From Candidatus Binatia bacterium (GTDB lineage: Bacteria; Desulfobacterota_B; Binatia; UBA9968): a stretch of 6,367 nucleotides of DNA. The stretch spans positions 1 through 6,367 of the forward strand of contig JAICHC010000175.1 in NCBI GenBank assembly GCA_025922795.1, in the 5' to 3' direction. The translations under genes were made by a program, and so were the position numbers. Below, one piece after another: positions 1-6,311 of the stretch (positions within the stretch are counted from its first letter, which is position 1; the number at the start of each line of letters is the position of its first letter). Below the pieces are notes generated by a model that was given only the letters and a program-made list of their open reading frames with translations, searched no databases and was not told the origin of the DNA.

Positions 1-201
1 CAACGGTTCGGGTTTATTCCAATGCGCCGCAGGTGTGCATTCACAGAATCTTTGTCACCAGAGTTTGGACCTTCGAAATTCATGGGCTATCGGCGCGACA
101 TCTTCCAGTACTTGGACGACTACTATGCTCTGCGATATTTTGCATCCGTTCAAGTATCGCGATCAACTTTGAGCGGACCTCGCCGCTCAATGAGCCTGTG
201 A
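1..201 (+). CDS. Possible C-terminal fragment of an unrecognised protein, cut by the window edge
   Basis: Frame 1 is open from the first base to a TGA at 199-201, giving about 66 residues without needing an internal start. The middle part (roughly codons 28-50) reads like real protein, with an aromatic and acidic stretch containing GYRRDIFQYLDDYYALRYF. Third codon positions in its first half are mostly G or C, as in the neighbouring genes. I do not recognise a family. It would run convergent to the DUF72 gene, and the hairpin at 169-190 would lie in its last codons. The other two plus-strand frames are also fairly open here, so chance is a real alternative. It could also be a decayed gene remnant. 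Confidence 0.27.
   Translation, partial: QRFGFIPMRRRCAFTESLSPEFGPSKFMGYRRDIFQYLDDYYALRYFASVQVSRSTLSGPRRSMSL
169..190. terminator. 8-bp GC-containing hairpin downstream of the DUF72 gene, terminator-like but without a T tract
   Basis: TTGAGCGG (169-176) pairs perfectly with CCGCTCAA (183-190) around a six-base loop. It starts 37 bases beyond the DUF72 stop codon on the minus strand, where an operon-end hairpin would be expected. Neither strand has a run of T after the stem, so it is not a textbook intrinsic terminator. It may instead stabilise the 3' end of the message or work with Rho. The right arm also forms a small dyad with the following bases (GCTCA-A-TGAGC, 185-195). Confidence 0.35.
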
Positions 202-226
202 CGATGCACAATTGCTTAGCGGGTTT

Positions 227-961
227 TTACCGGTTGCTTTTTACGTAACTTTTTAGCTCGGCGGCGTTCTCCACCGCATATCCTTGGGCGTCATTATTAA
301 AATACGCGAACACGTCCAACCGGCTCGCTAACTGTTGTTTGATCCACTTTGCCTCCGCCGTTAGTTTCTGCGCCGAGTAGGTGCCCGCGTAGTGATCGCC
401 GTGAAAACGCAGATACGTCCAGCCGGCGGTGAGAACGCGCGGATGATCTTGAATCATGTCATGAATGCAGAGAGCGGACTGGTATCGCTCTAAAATCCTG
501 TAAATCTCATCACAGAGCCAACTCGGGTCGCGGAATTCAACCGCCCAGCGAAGAGAACGCGGCGCGGTGCTGAGAAAATCCTCGAGTCGTTGCGGATCGG
601 CATTCCAACGCGGTGGCAGCTGGACCAAGATCGGACCGAGGGATTCTTTCAGTCGTTTAGCGACAGTGAAAAAGTTGCCGATGGTTGAGCGCGCATTCTT
701 GAGCCGCATCCAATGCGAGCCGTAACGGTTGAACTTGAGGGCGTAGAGGAAACCCGGCGGGGCTTGCTTTTTCCAACCGTCAAACGCCGCAGCGGATGGC
801 AGATGGTAGAAGGTATTGTTGATTTCAACCGTGTCAAAATGTTGCGCATAATATGAAAACCACCGGGATGTCGCCAAACCGTCCGGGTAAAAAATACCCC
901 GCCAGTGTTTATAGTGAAAACCGGAAGTTCCAATCCGAAGCTTGCCTTGATTCCGCGGCAT
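227..961 (-). CDS. DUF72 family protein (YecE-like)
   Basis: This 244-residue protein belongs to the DUF72 family (E. coli YecE), a cytosolic TIM-barrel-like family with no established reaction. Family motifs appear in order: IGTSGFHYKHWRGIFYP (10-26), EINNTFYHLP (46-55), LKFNRYGSHWMRL (75-87), LVQLPP (112-117), EFRDPSW (142-148), RFHG (185-188) and a C-terminal YFNNDAQGYAVENA (220-233). Length and motif spacing are normal, so the gene looks intact. The frame stays open upstream to 1123, but the start is placed at the ATG at 961: a clear GGAGG lies five bases before it, the family's usual N-terminus begins there, and the longer form would overlap the acyltransferase. It is the last of five co-oriented genes, but the 124-base gap before it suggests its own promoter or processing. 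The family assignment is secure; the molecular role is not. Confidence 0.93.
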   Translation of the reverse strand: MPRNQGKLRIGTSGFHYKHWRGIFYPDGLATSRWFSYYAQHFDTVEINNTFYHLPSAAAFDGWKKQAPPGFLYALKFNRYGSHWMRLKNARSTIGNFFTVAKRLKESLGPILVQLPPRWNADPQRLEDFLSTAPRSLRWAVEFRDPSWLCDEIYRILERYQSALCIHDMIQDHPRVLTAGWTYLRFHGDHYAGTYSAQKLTAEAKWIKQQLASRLDVFAYFNNDAQGYAVENAAELKSYVKSNR

Positions 962-966
962 ACAAT

Positions 967-971
967 CCTCC
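967..971 (-). promoter_or_regulatory. Strong ribosome binding site for the DUF72 gene
   Basis: On the minus strand GGAGG is followed by five bases and then ATG at 961. It is the only strong Shine-Dalgarno sequence before any gene here, and it settles the start of the DUF72 protein at 961 rather than at upstream in-frame codons. Confidence 0.8.
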
Positions 972-992
972 GAGTGCGCCCGCGTGAATGTC

Positions 993-1011
993 AGACCTAT
1001 AGTATTGGTCT
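993..1011. promoter_or_regulatory. 19-base imperfect palindrome in the DUF72 leader, candidate operator
   Basis: The sequence AGACC-T-ATA-G-TAT-T-GGTCT is symmetric about base 1002. Eight of nine positions in each arm are complementary, with one T:T mismatch at 998/1006. It sits 31 bases upstream of the DUF72 start, in the gap after the acyltransferase gene. Read on the minus strand, its AT-rich core (ATACTATAGG) resembles a weak -10 element. The size and position fit a site for a dimeric repressor, but no regulator gene is present in the window. A short RNA hairpin in the 5' leader is the alternative. Confidence 0.3.
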
Positions 1012-1085
1012 TTCGGGCTTCGCGATCTACAGGTATGCCGGGATTAATGGACAAGGGTTGCGGTGAAGATCGGCGGGGTGAAACG

Positions 1086-1790
1086 CTACCGGAACCGGGA
1101 GAGCTGCCGTACGCTCCTTTCAAGATTGGAGATCAGTCCGGGAGTGTCGTCGAATCTGTCGCGATAAGTTGCTGGACCGAACCTTAGATGAGCGATCCAC
1201 GGCCTCCCCTCCGTGTAGCGGATCCCAGCGGGGATGATCGGGATTTCCCGCTTGGAGCGTTTCTCCGCGGCGGCGGCGATGCTGACAAAGCCGGCCCTAA
1301 ACGGGAGAAATTCATCGGACGTGATTTTGGGCGTGTAGGTCGGGTCGATGTTCGGGTAGCCTTCGGGAAAAATCACCAGGATCCTGCCTTCGACAAGGAG
1401 ATCGACGGCTTGACCTAACGCGTGACGCTGACGGTAAAAAACCTCGCTCGACGAAAAAAGGCGAGTGCCGCGTTTGCGAGCGAGCGCTACAGCATCGGCC
1501 CGCAGAAGCACCGGCCAGCGCGCCATTTTGGTGAGCGTAGTCATCAGTAATTTGCCGGGCCGGCTTCTTACCCAGTCCAAAGTCACAACGATGTGAAAGG
1601 GTTGCGATAGGGCCGCAGCCAGTGCGACCCCGTCATAGAGATGATGATAGTGCCGCGCGACGATCAAAGCCGGGCCTTCGGTGGGGATATATTCCAGTCC
1701 TGAGGCTTGTGTTCTCAAACGCCCGGCTGCCAGGCCGCGGGCGATAAGCCGCATAGATTTTTCGATGGCGATTTCAGACAGTCGTGGCAC
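1086..1790 (-). CDS. PlsC-type lysophospholipid/glycolipid acyltransferase
   Basis: A 234-residue member of the PlsC/LPLAT acyltransferase superfamily, which transfers fatty acyl groups to a hydroxyl of a lipid acceptor at the inner membrane. The first block is ARHYHHLYDG (45-54), in the place of the catalytic HX4D motif. The second is FPEGYPN (141-147), matching the FPEG acceptor-binding motif. A third is IPIIPAGI (183-190), the usual last block. The histidine-aspartate spacing is unusual because the HX4D position holds Tyr48, while His47, His49 and His50 flank it. The GTG at 1790 is taken as the start because it is the first in-frame start after the glycosyltransferase stop, 27 bases away. 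There is no clear ribosome binding site, and ATG at 1754 is possible. Tight linkage to a glycosyltransferase suggests the acceptor is a glycosylated lipid, possibly a glycosyl-carotenoid as for CruD; this is inference. Ordinary phosphatidic acid synthesis is the main alternative. Confidence 0.85.
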   Translation of the reverse strand: MPRLSEIAIEKSMRLIARGLAAGRLRTQASGLEYIPTEGPALIVARHYHHLYDGVALAAALSQPFHIVVTLDWVRSRPGKLLMTTLTKMARWPVLLRADAVALARKRGTRLFSSSEVFYRQRHALGQAVDLLVEGRILVIFPEGYPNIDPTYTPKITSDEFLPFRAGFVSIAAAAEKRSKREIPIIPAGIRYTEGRPWIAHLRFGPATYRDRFDDTPGLISNLERSVRQLSRFR

Positions 1791-1817
1791 GGCGCCAGGG
1801 CTGATGATTTTTGGAAA

Positions 1818-2924
1818 TTAATCTTGCTGACTGACCGGTTCAAAGGTGCCGCCAGGGCGCCTGATGTAAGTTCGTCCGCGCCAGCTGTGCCGGCGTTTGA
1901 GCGCGAACTGTATGATTCGCGCGATAACCGGCAAGTCGCAAAGCGGCGACAGCCAATAAGTCCACGGTCTATTTGGATAGGCTCTGGCGACGCCGATTAA
2001 AACACCGACGCGGATTGCAAACAATGTTCCTAGGATGACTTGAACCCAGAGAGCCGCGCCCAAGGAGAATCCCGCGATCAGCAACGGCAACGGCCAGGCT
2101 TGGAGCACGAGCGCCGTGCCAAGGCGGCTGGCTTGGCGCCAGCCAAAATACTGATCGCGGAGCGGTAATGAGCGCGGCCAGTTGACCCAAGTGTCACGCC
2201 AACTCGGGTACATGCGCGCGCCATTCAATCCCGGCTCCGCTTCATAAAAGCCGACCGCCTCGCCGCATTCGGCCAGCCGGCGGGCGATGGTGATGTCTTC
2301 GCAAAGCGATGCTCGCGCTGCGCTAACGGCTCCGGTGCGGAGCAAGGTTTCACGCCGGCTCAAGAAGCATTGGCCGTTGGCTTGGACCTTGTCGACGTTA
2401 CGGGTCGCCTTTCCCGGAGAACCGAAGCGATAGACCAACGTTGTCAGCATCGGCGGATGAATCAGCGCTTCGAGCTTTCCGGAAAGGTGCTGTCGAGTTG
2501 CGACGGAGAACGTCGAGACGCCCGTCTTTCGCGCGTGCGCCAACAGCGAGCGTGTCAAATTGGACGAAAGCGAGACGTCGGCATCGACACAGAGTATCCA
2601 CTGGCAGTCTGGATCGGAATGCTGCAGGCCGCAATGGAGCCCCCAAGCTTTACCGGTCCAATGTGGATCGACCGGACAAGCGTCGACGACGCTCACGCGG
2701 CGATCGGACTGGCGATAGCGCTGCACGATCGCGGGTGTGCCGTCGGTCGAGCCGCCGTCGACGATCAAGATCTCGTGAACTTCTTGGGGTTGAGAGATTA
2801 GGCCGTCGAGAGCGCGACGGATGCGCTCCGCTTCGTTCAAAGCCGGCAGGATCACGCAGATACGTTCGGCGCTCGGATCATCCGAAAGTTGAATGCGGTG
2901 TTTTTTATCGCCTAGTCCGATCAC
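1818..2924 (-). CDS. Membrane-associated family 2 glycosyltransferase
   Basis: A 368-residue GT2 (GT-A fold) enzyme that should move a sugar from a nucleotide donor to a lipid or other membrane acceptor. The N-terminal catalytic domain has VILPALNEAERI (24-35), the nucleotide-binding DGGSTDGT (56-63), HWTGKAWGL (88-96), the metal-binding DxD in CVDADVSLS (112-120), NGQCFLSRRE (183-192), and CEDITIARRL (208-217) carrying the probable catalytic acid/base. Residues about 268-313 form one or two membrane segments and 321-342 is another hydrophobic stretch, before a basic tail (WRGRTYIRR). This layout resembles the HpnB, CrtQ and CruC types, which act on hopanoids or carotenoids; I cannot say which acceptor applies. 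The start is GTG at 2924, the first in-frame start after a stop at 2964-2966, with no strong ribosome binding site. It lies 50 bases after the secreted-protein gene and 27 before the acyltransferase, in the same operon-like run. Confidence 0.9.
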   Translation of the reverse strand: MIGLGDKKHRIQLSDDPSAERICVILPALNEAERIRRALDGLISQPQEVHEILIVDGGSTDGTPAIVQRYRQSDRRVSVVDACPVDPHWTGKAWGLHCGLQHSDPDCQWILCVDADVSLSSNLTRSLLAHARKTGVSTFSVATRQHLSGKLEALIHPPMLTTLVYRFGSPGKATRNVDKVQANGQCFLSRRETLLRTGAVSAARASLCEDITIARRLAECGEAVGFYEAEPGLNGARMYPSWRDTWVNWPRSLPLRDQYFGWRQASRLGTALVLQAWPLPLLIAGFSLGAALWVQVILGTLFAIRVGVLIGVARAYPNRPWTYWLSPLCDLPVIARIIQFALKRRHSWRGRTYIRRPGGTFEPVSQQD

Positions 2925-2974
2925 GATGGGCTCAATGCTATTCCAAGAGCGCGCCGGCGAGCTTCACACTTCCG

Positions 2975-3763
2975 TCAAGGTTTCGTCGCCGAAGCTCGCA
3001 ACATCTCGCAGCTCGTATCCTCGGCGACTGGGCTCAACGTAAAACGACTCTCCTTCGGGTCGGGCTCGATCTCCGGGGACTTGGCGAGAAAGCCCGGCCA
3101 AGCGCCGATCACGCGCTGATCGAACTGACGCACTTCGATGTTGCCTTCGATTCTTCCCGGTCGCACGACTCGGCCGGTCAGGATCGATTGACCCCGTTGC
3201 ACGATATAGAGTTCGCCGGTCGGCAACAGCGGGATGGAGAGTTTCAAAGTGGCGCCGGGATGGCCGTCGCCGTCCCAGTCGAAAACCGCGGGATCATCGG
3301 TCTTGACCGGCAGCTTGTCTTCTATGCCGGAGTCGCGATAACCGATTCGTTCTACGCCGAGATCGGCGTGGTAGCTCCAACCTTGACCCTCTCTCTCCAA
3401 TTGAACCGGATAGGTGTGTTTGGCCAGAGCGGCGATGAATTTTTCCGGAAACACCATCTTGATCATCATCGAGTCTTCGAGAACGCGAAAATCGCAGACC
3501 TTGTGGCTTTGGCTCAGATTCTTGCCGTCGCGGCGAATTTCCACAAGAGAGACGGATTTGGACGCCGATTTCGACAAGCCAAAAAAAGGTACTCGCGTGG
3601 TCGAGGCCATGATCATATCGAGCCGGTAAGTGCCGGGTGGCAGTAGCTGCTCTTCCTGCCCCGCAGCGACTTTTACGAAACCGCCGCAATAGACCACCCA
3701 CGCGGCGAGCACAAGCATGCGAAGTTTCACCCACCGAGGCACGGGGTCAAGGTGTTTTTGCAT
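2975..3763 (-). CDS. Predicted secreted protein of unknown function with a DxDxDG metal-binding-like loop
   Basis: A 262-residue protein I cannot place in a named family. The N-terminus looks like a Sec signal peptide: basic residues at 3, 10, 13 and 15, a hydrophobic run at 16-30, and likely cleavage after KVAAG (31-35), leaving a mature protein starting QEEQLLPPGTYRL. The mature part looks mainly beta-stranded. It contains FDWDGDGHPG (161-170), with Asp162, Asp164 and Asp166 spaced as in calcium-binding DxDxDG loops. It has just two cysteines, Cys90 and Cys252, which could form one disulfide. Location would be periplasm or outside the cell. ATG at 3763 is chosen because it gives a proper basic n-region; Met16 would leave a signal without one. 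No strong ribosome binding site is seen. It lies 38 bases after the hydrolase gene and 50 before the glycosyltransferase, so a link to an exported or envelope lipid is plausible but unproven. Confidence 0.8.
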   Translation of the reverse strand: MQKHLDPVPRWVKLRMLVLAAWVVYCGGFVKVAAGQEEQLLPPGTYRLDMIMASTTRVPFFGLSKSASKSVSLVEIRRDGKNLSQSHKVCDFRVLEDSMMIKMVFPEKFIAALAKHTYPVQLEREGQGWSYHADLGVERIGYRDSGIEDKLPVKTDDPAVFDWDGDGHPGATLKLSIPLLPTGELYIVQRGQSILTGRVVRPGRIEGNIEVRQFDQRVIGAWPGFLAKSPEIEPDPKESRFTLSPVAEDTSCEMLRASATKP

Positions 3764-3801
3764 TGGACTTTGCTAAATTTGAATCAATCGTAATCCAGAG
3801 A

Positions 3802-4704
3802 TTAACAGTTTTTTGGATCTAAATGATGAAAGGGAACTGTGCGGCCTTGTTCCGCCGCGCTTGCGAATGCGGCAAACAGCAGCAGACGTTCCTTGACTTG
3901 ATCCCAAGCACCGCTCTCCGGGTCAACCAGGTCATGGCCAGCCTCGACTTCATGATACTCTACCCGATTGACGAAACCGCTTATGAGACGGCGCGTGCGA
4001 AACGGCGGGACGATCTTGTCGCGGCTGCCCTGAATCACCAACGTCGGTACATCGATCTTCGGCGCCAGCCTCAGTGCCCTCTGTCCCAGCTCCCGGATTT
4101 GTTCGATCGGCTTCAACGACACGCTGAGCCGGCGCAAGCTTTGTTGGATCTGTGGATTTTCCAGATCGATATTCTTAAACATTCGCTGCAGCCCGTGTCG
4201 AACGTCGCGCGCGGAGAAATCTGCACGTTTCAACGGCTTGACGCGGCGGAAGATCAATCTTAGCACCGGCCATAAGACGCTCAACCACCCCTCCCCGAAG
4301 CTCCAGTAGGGCGCGAGCAGTACCAGACCGGCCGGCCGCTGTTCCGCCGCAGCGTTCAGTGCCAAAGCCCCACCCATGGAATAGCCGACCAACAAGATCA
4401 CGGGGTGCTGTCGCTTCAAGTCTTCCAGGGCTTGCTTCACCGCATCCGACCAAATTCGCGACGTGCATAGGTCGAGGTTTTCGATGTCGGCGCCCAGGCC
4501 GGGAAGCATCAATCCGCGAACCGTCCAAGCCGCTTCCTTGAGCACGGTTCCAAGCGGTCGCATCTCCGCCGGAGTCCCCGGAAAGCCGTGCACCAGCAAT
4601 GCGGCGCAATGACTCCCTTGCCAATGAAAGGATCTATGTTCGCTGCTATAGAAAGGTTTTGGAAGGTTGGCTCCAGGCATGACGCGATGGTACAGATCTT
4701 TCAC
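3802..4704 (-). CDS. Alpha/beta hydrolase, carboxylesterase or monoacylglycerol-lipase-like
   Basis: A 300-residue serine hydrolase of the alpha/beta fold that probably cleaves carboxylic esters. The oxyanion-hole motif is LLVHGFPGTP (36-45). The nucleophile elbow is GYSMGG with Ser109. The acid is Asp229 in IQGSRDKIVPP, and the base is His257 in VEAGHDLVDP, so the full catalytic triad is visible. A basic, hydrophobic cap region (about 140-205) lies between the nucleophile and the acid. There is no signal peptide, so it should act in the cytosol. The reading frame opens with GTG at 4704; the ATG at 4680 (residue 9) is an equally possible start, and neither has a strong ribosome binding site. 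It is the first gene of the minus-strand block, facing away from the SDR gene. The substrate is unknown; an acylated lipid made by the downstream genes is one guess. Confidence 0.88.
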   Translation of the reverse strand: MKDLYHRVMPGANLPKPFYSSEHRSFHWQGSHCAALLVHGFPGTPAEMRPLGTVLKEAAWTVRGLMLPGLGADIENLDLCTSRIWSDAVKQALEDLKRQHPVILLVGYSMGGALALNAAAEQRPAGLVLLAPYWSFGEGWLSVLWPVLRLIFRRVKPLKRADFSARDVRHGLQRMFKNIDLENPQIQQSLRRLSVSLKPIEQIRELGQRALRLAPKIDVPTLVIQGSRDKIVPPFRTRRLISGFVNRVEYHEVEAGHDLVDPESGAWDQVKERLLLFAAFASAAEQGRTVPFHHLDPKNC

Positions 4705-4871
4705 CGGACTCTGATTTTCTTACAGGAAACTCGTGGCCAGGCAAGTGCGTCGCACGGTACTCCATGACCAGTTTCGTATCGTTTTACAGGCGCTATAAAT
4801 GTAATGAGCGAGCGGATCTCAGCGGGATGGTCTGCCGTTGAAGGAAAGCGGCGCGGGCAAATCGAGCGCCT
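4705..4871. promoter_or_regulatory. Divergent intergenic region between the hydrolase operon and the SDR gene
   Basis: This 167-base gap lies between two genes that point away from each other, so promoters for both should be here or just inside the flanking genes. On the plus strand TATAAA at 4794-4799 is a good -10 match, but no well-spaced -35 accompanies it. TTTACA (4783-4788) resembles a -35 but is not at a useful distance from a -10. TTACA and TGTAA (4784-4788 and 4800-4804) form an inverted repeat with an 11-base spacer around the TATAAA, a possible operator. I could not pick a convincing minus-strand promoter. An AAGGA lies about 27 bases before the SDR start, too far to act as a normal ribosome binding site. 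Confidence 0.4.
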
Positions 4872-6311
4872 ATGGATCGTCCGAATCTCATCCTGTTAAC
4901 CGGCGGCACGGGATACGTCGGTGGAAGATTGCTGCGAGCCTTGGAGGCGGGCGGTTATCGGCTGCGATGCATGGCGCGGCGCCCCGATGAACTGCGCGGG
5001 CGGGTCGGCTCGAATACGGAAGTGGTATTCGGCGACTGTTTCGATAAGGCTTCGCTCACCGACGCATTGGCAGGCGTGCACACGGCGTATTATCTCGTGC
5101 ACTCCATGGGGTCTACGGGATCATTTGAGGAAAAGGATCGCCAAGCCGCAAGCAATTTTGCAGAAGCTGCGCGGGAGGCTAATGTTCGGCGCATCATTTA
5201 CCTTGGCGGCTTGGGCGAAGGGGCGCTGTCGCCGCACTTGCGCAGCCGTCAGGAAGTGGGCGAAGCGCTTCGTTCGACCGGCGTCGAGTTGATCGAGTTT
5301 CGCGCCTCGATCGTCATCGGCTCCGGAAGTCTTTCGTTTGAAATGATCCGGGCGCTGGTGGAGCGCTTGCCGGTGATGATTTGCCCGGCCTGGGTGTCGA
5401 TCGCGGCTCAACCGATCGGCATCGAAGACCTGGTTCAGTATCTTGTCGCAGCTCTGGATCTTAGTCACACAGGCAATCATATTATTGAAATCGGCGGTGC
5501 CGATCAGGTTTCGTACAAAGACATCATGCGCGAGTATGCCCGGCAGCGCGATTTGCGCAGGTTCATGTTCTCGGTACCGATATTGACGCCGCGCCTCTCG
5601 AGTCTTTGGCTGGGTTTGGTGACGCCCGTCTATGCGCGGGTCGGCCGCAAGCTCATCGACAGCATCAGAAACCCGACAGTCGTGCGTGATCCGATCGCAC
5701 TCAAACTATTTTCGATCCGGCCGAAAGGGATTCGGGAGATCATTGCCCGAGCCATCATCCATGAGGATCGCGAATTGGCTGCCACGAAGTGGTCCGATGC
5801 TTTGTCTTCGCGAGGAGAAGCCTTCAGCCGGGCCGGGGGGCGGTTTGGCAATCGGATTGTTGATTCCAGAGAGGTTACGGTCAATGTTTCTCCGGAAATT
5901 GCTTTTCGGTCTATCCGACGCATCGGCGGCGAAACCGGCTGGTATTATGGCGATTGGCTGTGGCGAGCGCGGGGCTTTGTTGATTTGCTTTTCGGGGGTG
6001 TTGGGACTCGCCGGGGTCGGCGCGATCCGGATTCGATGCAGGTCGGCGATGCCTTAGATTGCTGGCGCGTTGAGGAATTTGTCGATCATCGGCGGCTGCG
6101 CCTTAGGGCAGAAATGAAATTGCCGGGTCGCGCATGGTTAGAGTTCGACGTCGAGCCGCGCGGAAGCGGTGCGTCGATTCGTCAAACCGCGATCTTCGAT
6201 CCACTCGGGTTGGCTGGCCTGGCTTACTGGTACGCTTTGTATCCGGCGCACAAGCTGATTTTTAGCGGAATGTTGCGCCGCATCGCAGCCCTGGCAGAGA
6301 ATAGGCGGTAA
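4872..6311 (+). CDS. Atypical SDR oxidoreductase with C-terminal DUF2867 domain (YbjT-like)
   Basis: A 479-residue two-domain protein, about the length of E. coli YbjT. The N-terminal Rossmann domain (about 5-220) begins LLTGGTGYVGGRLL, whose glycine pattern binds NAD(P). It continues with GDCFDKASL (54-62), YYLVHSMG (73-80) and YLGGLGEG (110-117). The usual SDR YxxxK pair is absent; in its place is RSRQEVGEAL (124-133), as in NmrA-like and YbjT-like atypical SDRs, so the cofactor may be sensed or used in a non-classical way. FRASIVIGSGS (143-153) and QPIGIEDLVQYL (180-191) follow. The C-terminal DUF2867 domain (about 325-475) has GWYYGDWLWRARGF (356-369), GGVGTRRGRRDP (375-386), GDALDCWRVE (392-401) and EMKLPGRAWLEF (414-425). 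Its reaction is not established. ATG at 4872 is the only start after an upstream in-frame stop at 4839-4841, though no good ribosome binding site precedes it. It is transcribed divergently from the hydrolase block, so shared regulation is possible. Confidence 0.92.
   Translation: MDRPNLILLTGGTGYVGGRLLRALEAGGYRLRCMARRPDELRGRVGSNTEVVFGDCFDKASLTDALAGVHTAYYLVHSMGSTGSFEEKDRQAASNFAEAAREANVRRIIYLGGLGEGALSPHLRSRQEVGEALRSTGVELIEFRASIVIGSGSLSFEMIRALVERLPVMICPAWVSIAAQPIGIEDLVQYLVAALDLSHTGNHIIEIGGADQVSYKDIMREYARQRDLRRFMFSVPILTPRLSSLWLGLVTPVYARVGRKLIDSIRNPTVVRDPIALKLFSIRPKGIREIIARAIIHEDRELAATKWSDALSSRGEAFSRAGGRFGNRIVDSREVTVNVSPEIAFRSIRRIGGETGWYYGDWLWRARGFVDLLFGGVGTRRGRRDPDSMQVGDALDCWRVEEFVDHRRLRLRAEMKLPGRAWLEFDVEPRGSGASIRQTAIFDPLGLAGLAYWYALYPAHKLIFSGMLRRIAALAENRR

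Noticed and set aside
215..245. T-rich stretches near the DUF72 stop, considered as an intrinsic terminator for a plus-strand gene
   Set aside because: The T runs are not preceded by a stable GC-rich stem; the best pairing is only three or four bases.
33..248. A 71-codon plus-strand open frame at the left edge
   Set aside because: It overlaps the end of the DUF72 gene on the opposite strand, has no ribosome binding site and no protein-like pattern. Frame 1 over the same bases looks better.
962..1123. An N-terminal extension of the DUF72 protein to the first start at 1123
   Set aside because: The added residues are Ser/Pro-rich and unlike the family, they would overlap the acyltransferase, and a strong GGAGG sits right before the ATG at 961.
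1707..2000. Plus-strand open frame over the junction of the glycosyltransferase and acyltransferase genes
   Set aside because: It is antisense to two strongly supported genes and shows no domain.
2441..3646. A 401-codon open frame on the plus strand, antisense to the glycosyltransferase and secreted-protein genes
   Set aside because: Its first half is rich in Arg and Ser, it spans two better-supported genes and their gap, and it has no recognisable domain. Long antisense open frames are common opposite GC-rich genes.
4804..4899. A 31-codon open frame (starting MSERISAGW) ahead of and overlapping the SDR start, considered as a leader peptide
   Set aside because: It has no ribosome binding site, no regulatory-type residue run and no attenuator hairpin, and the overlap is easily due to chance.
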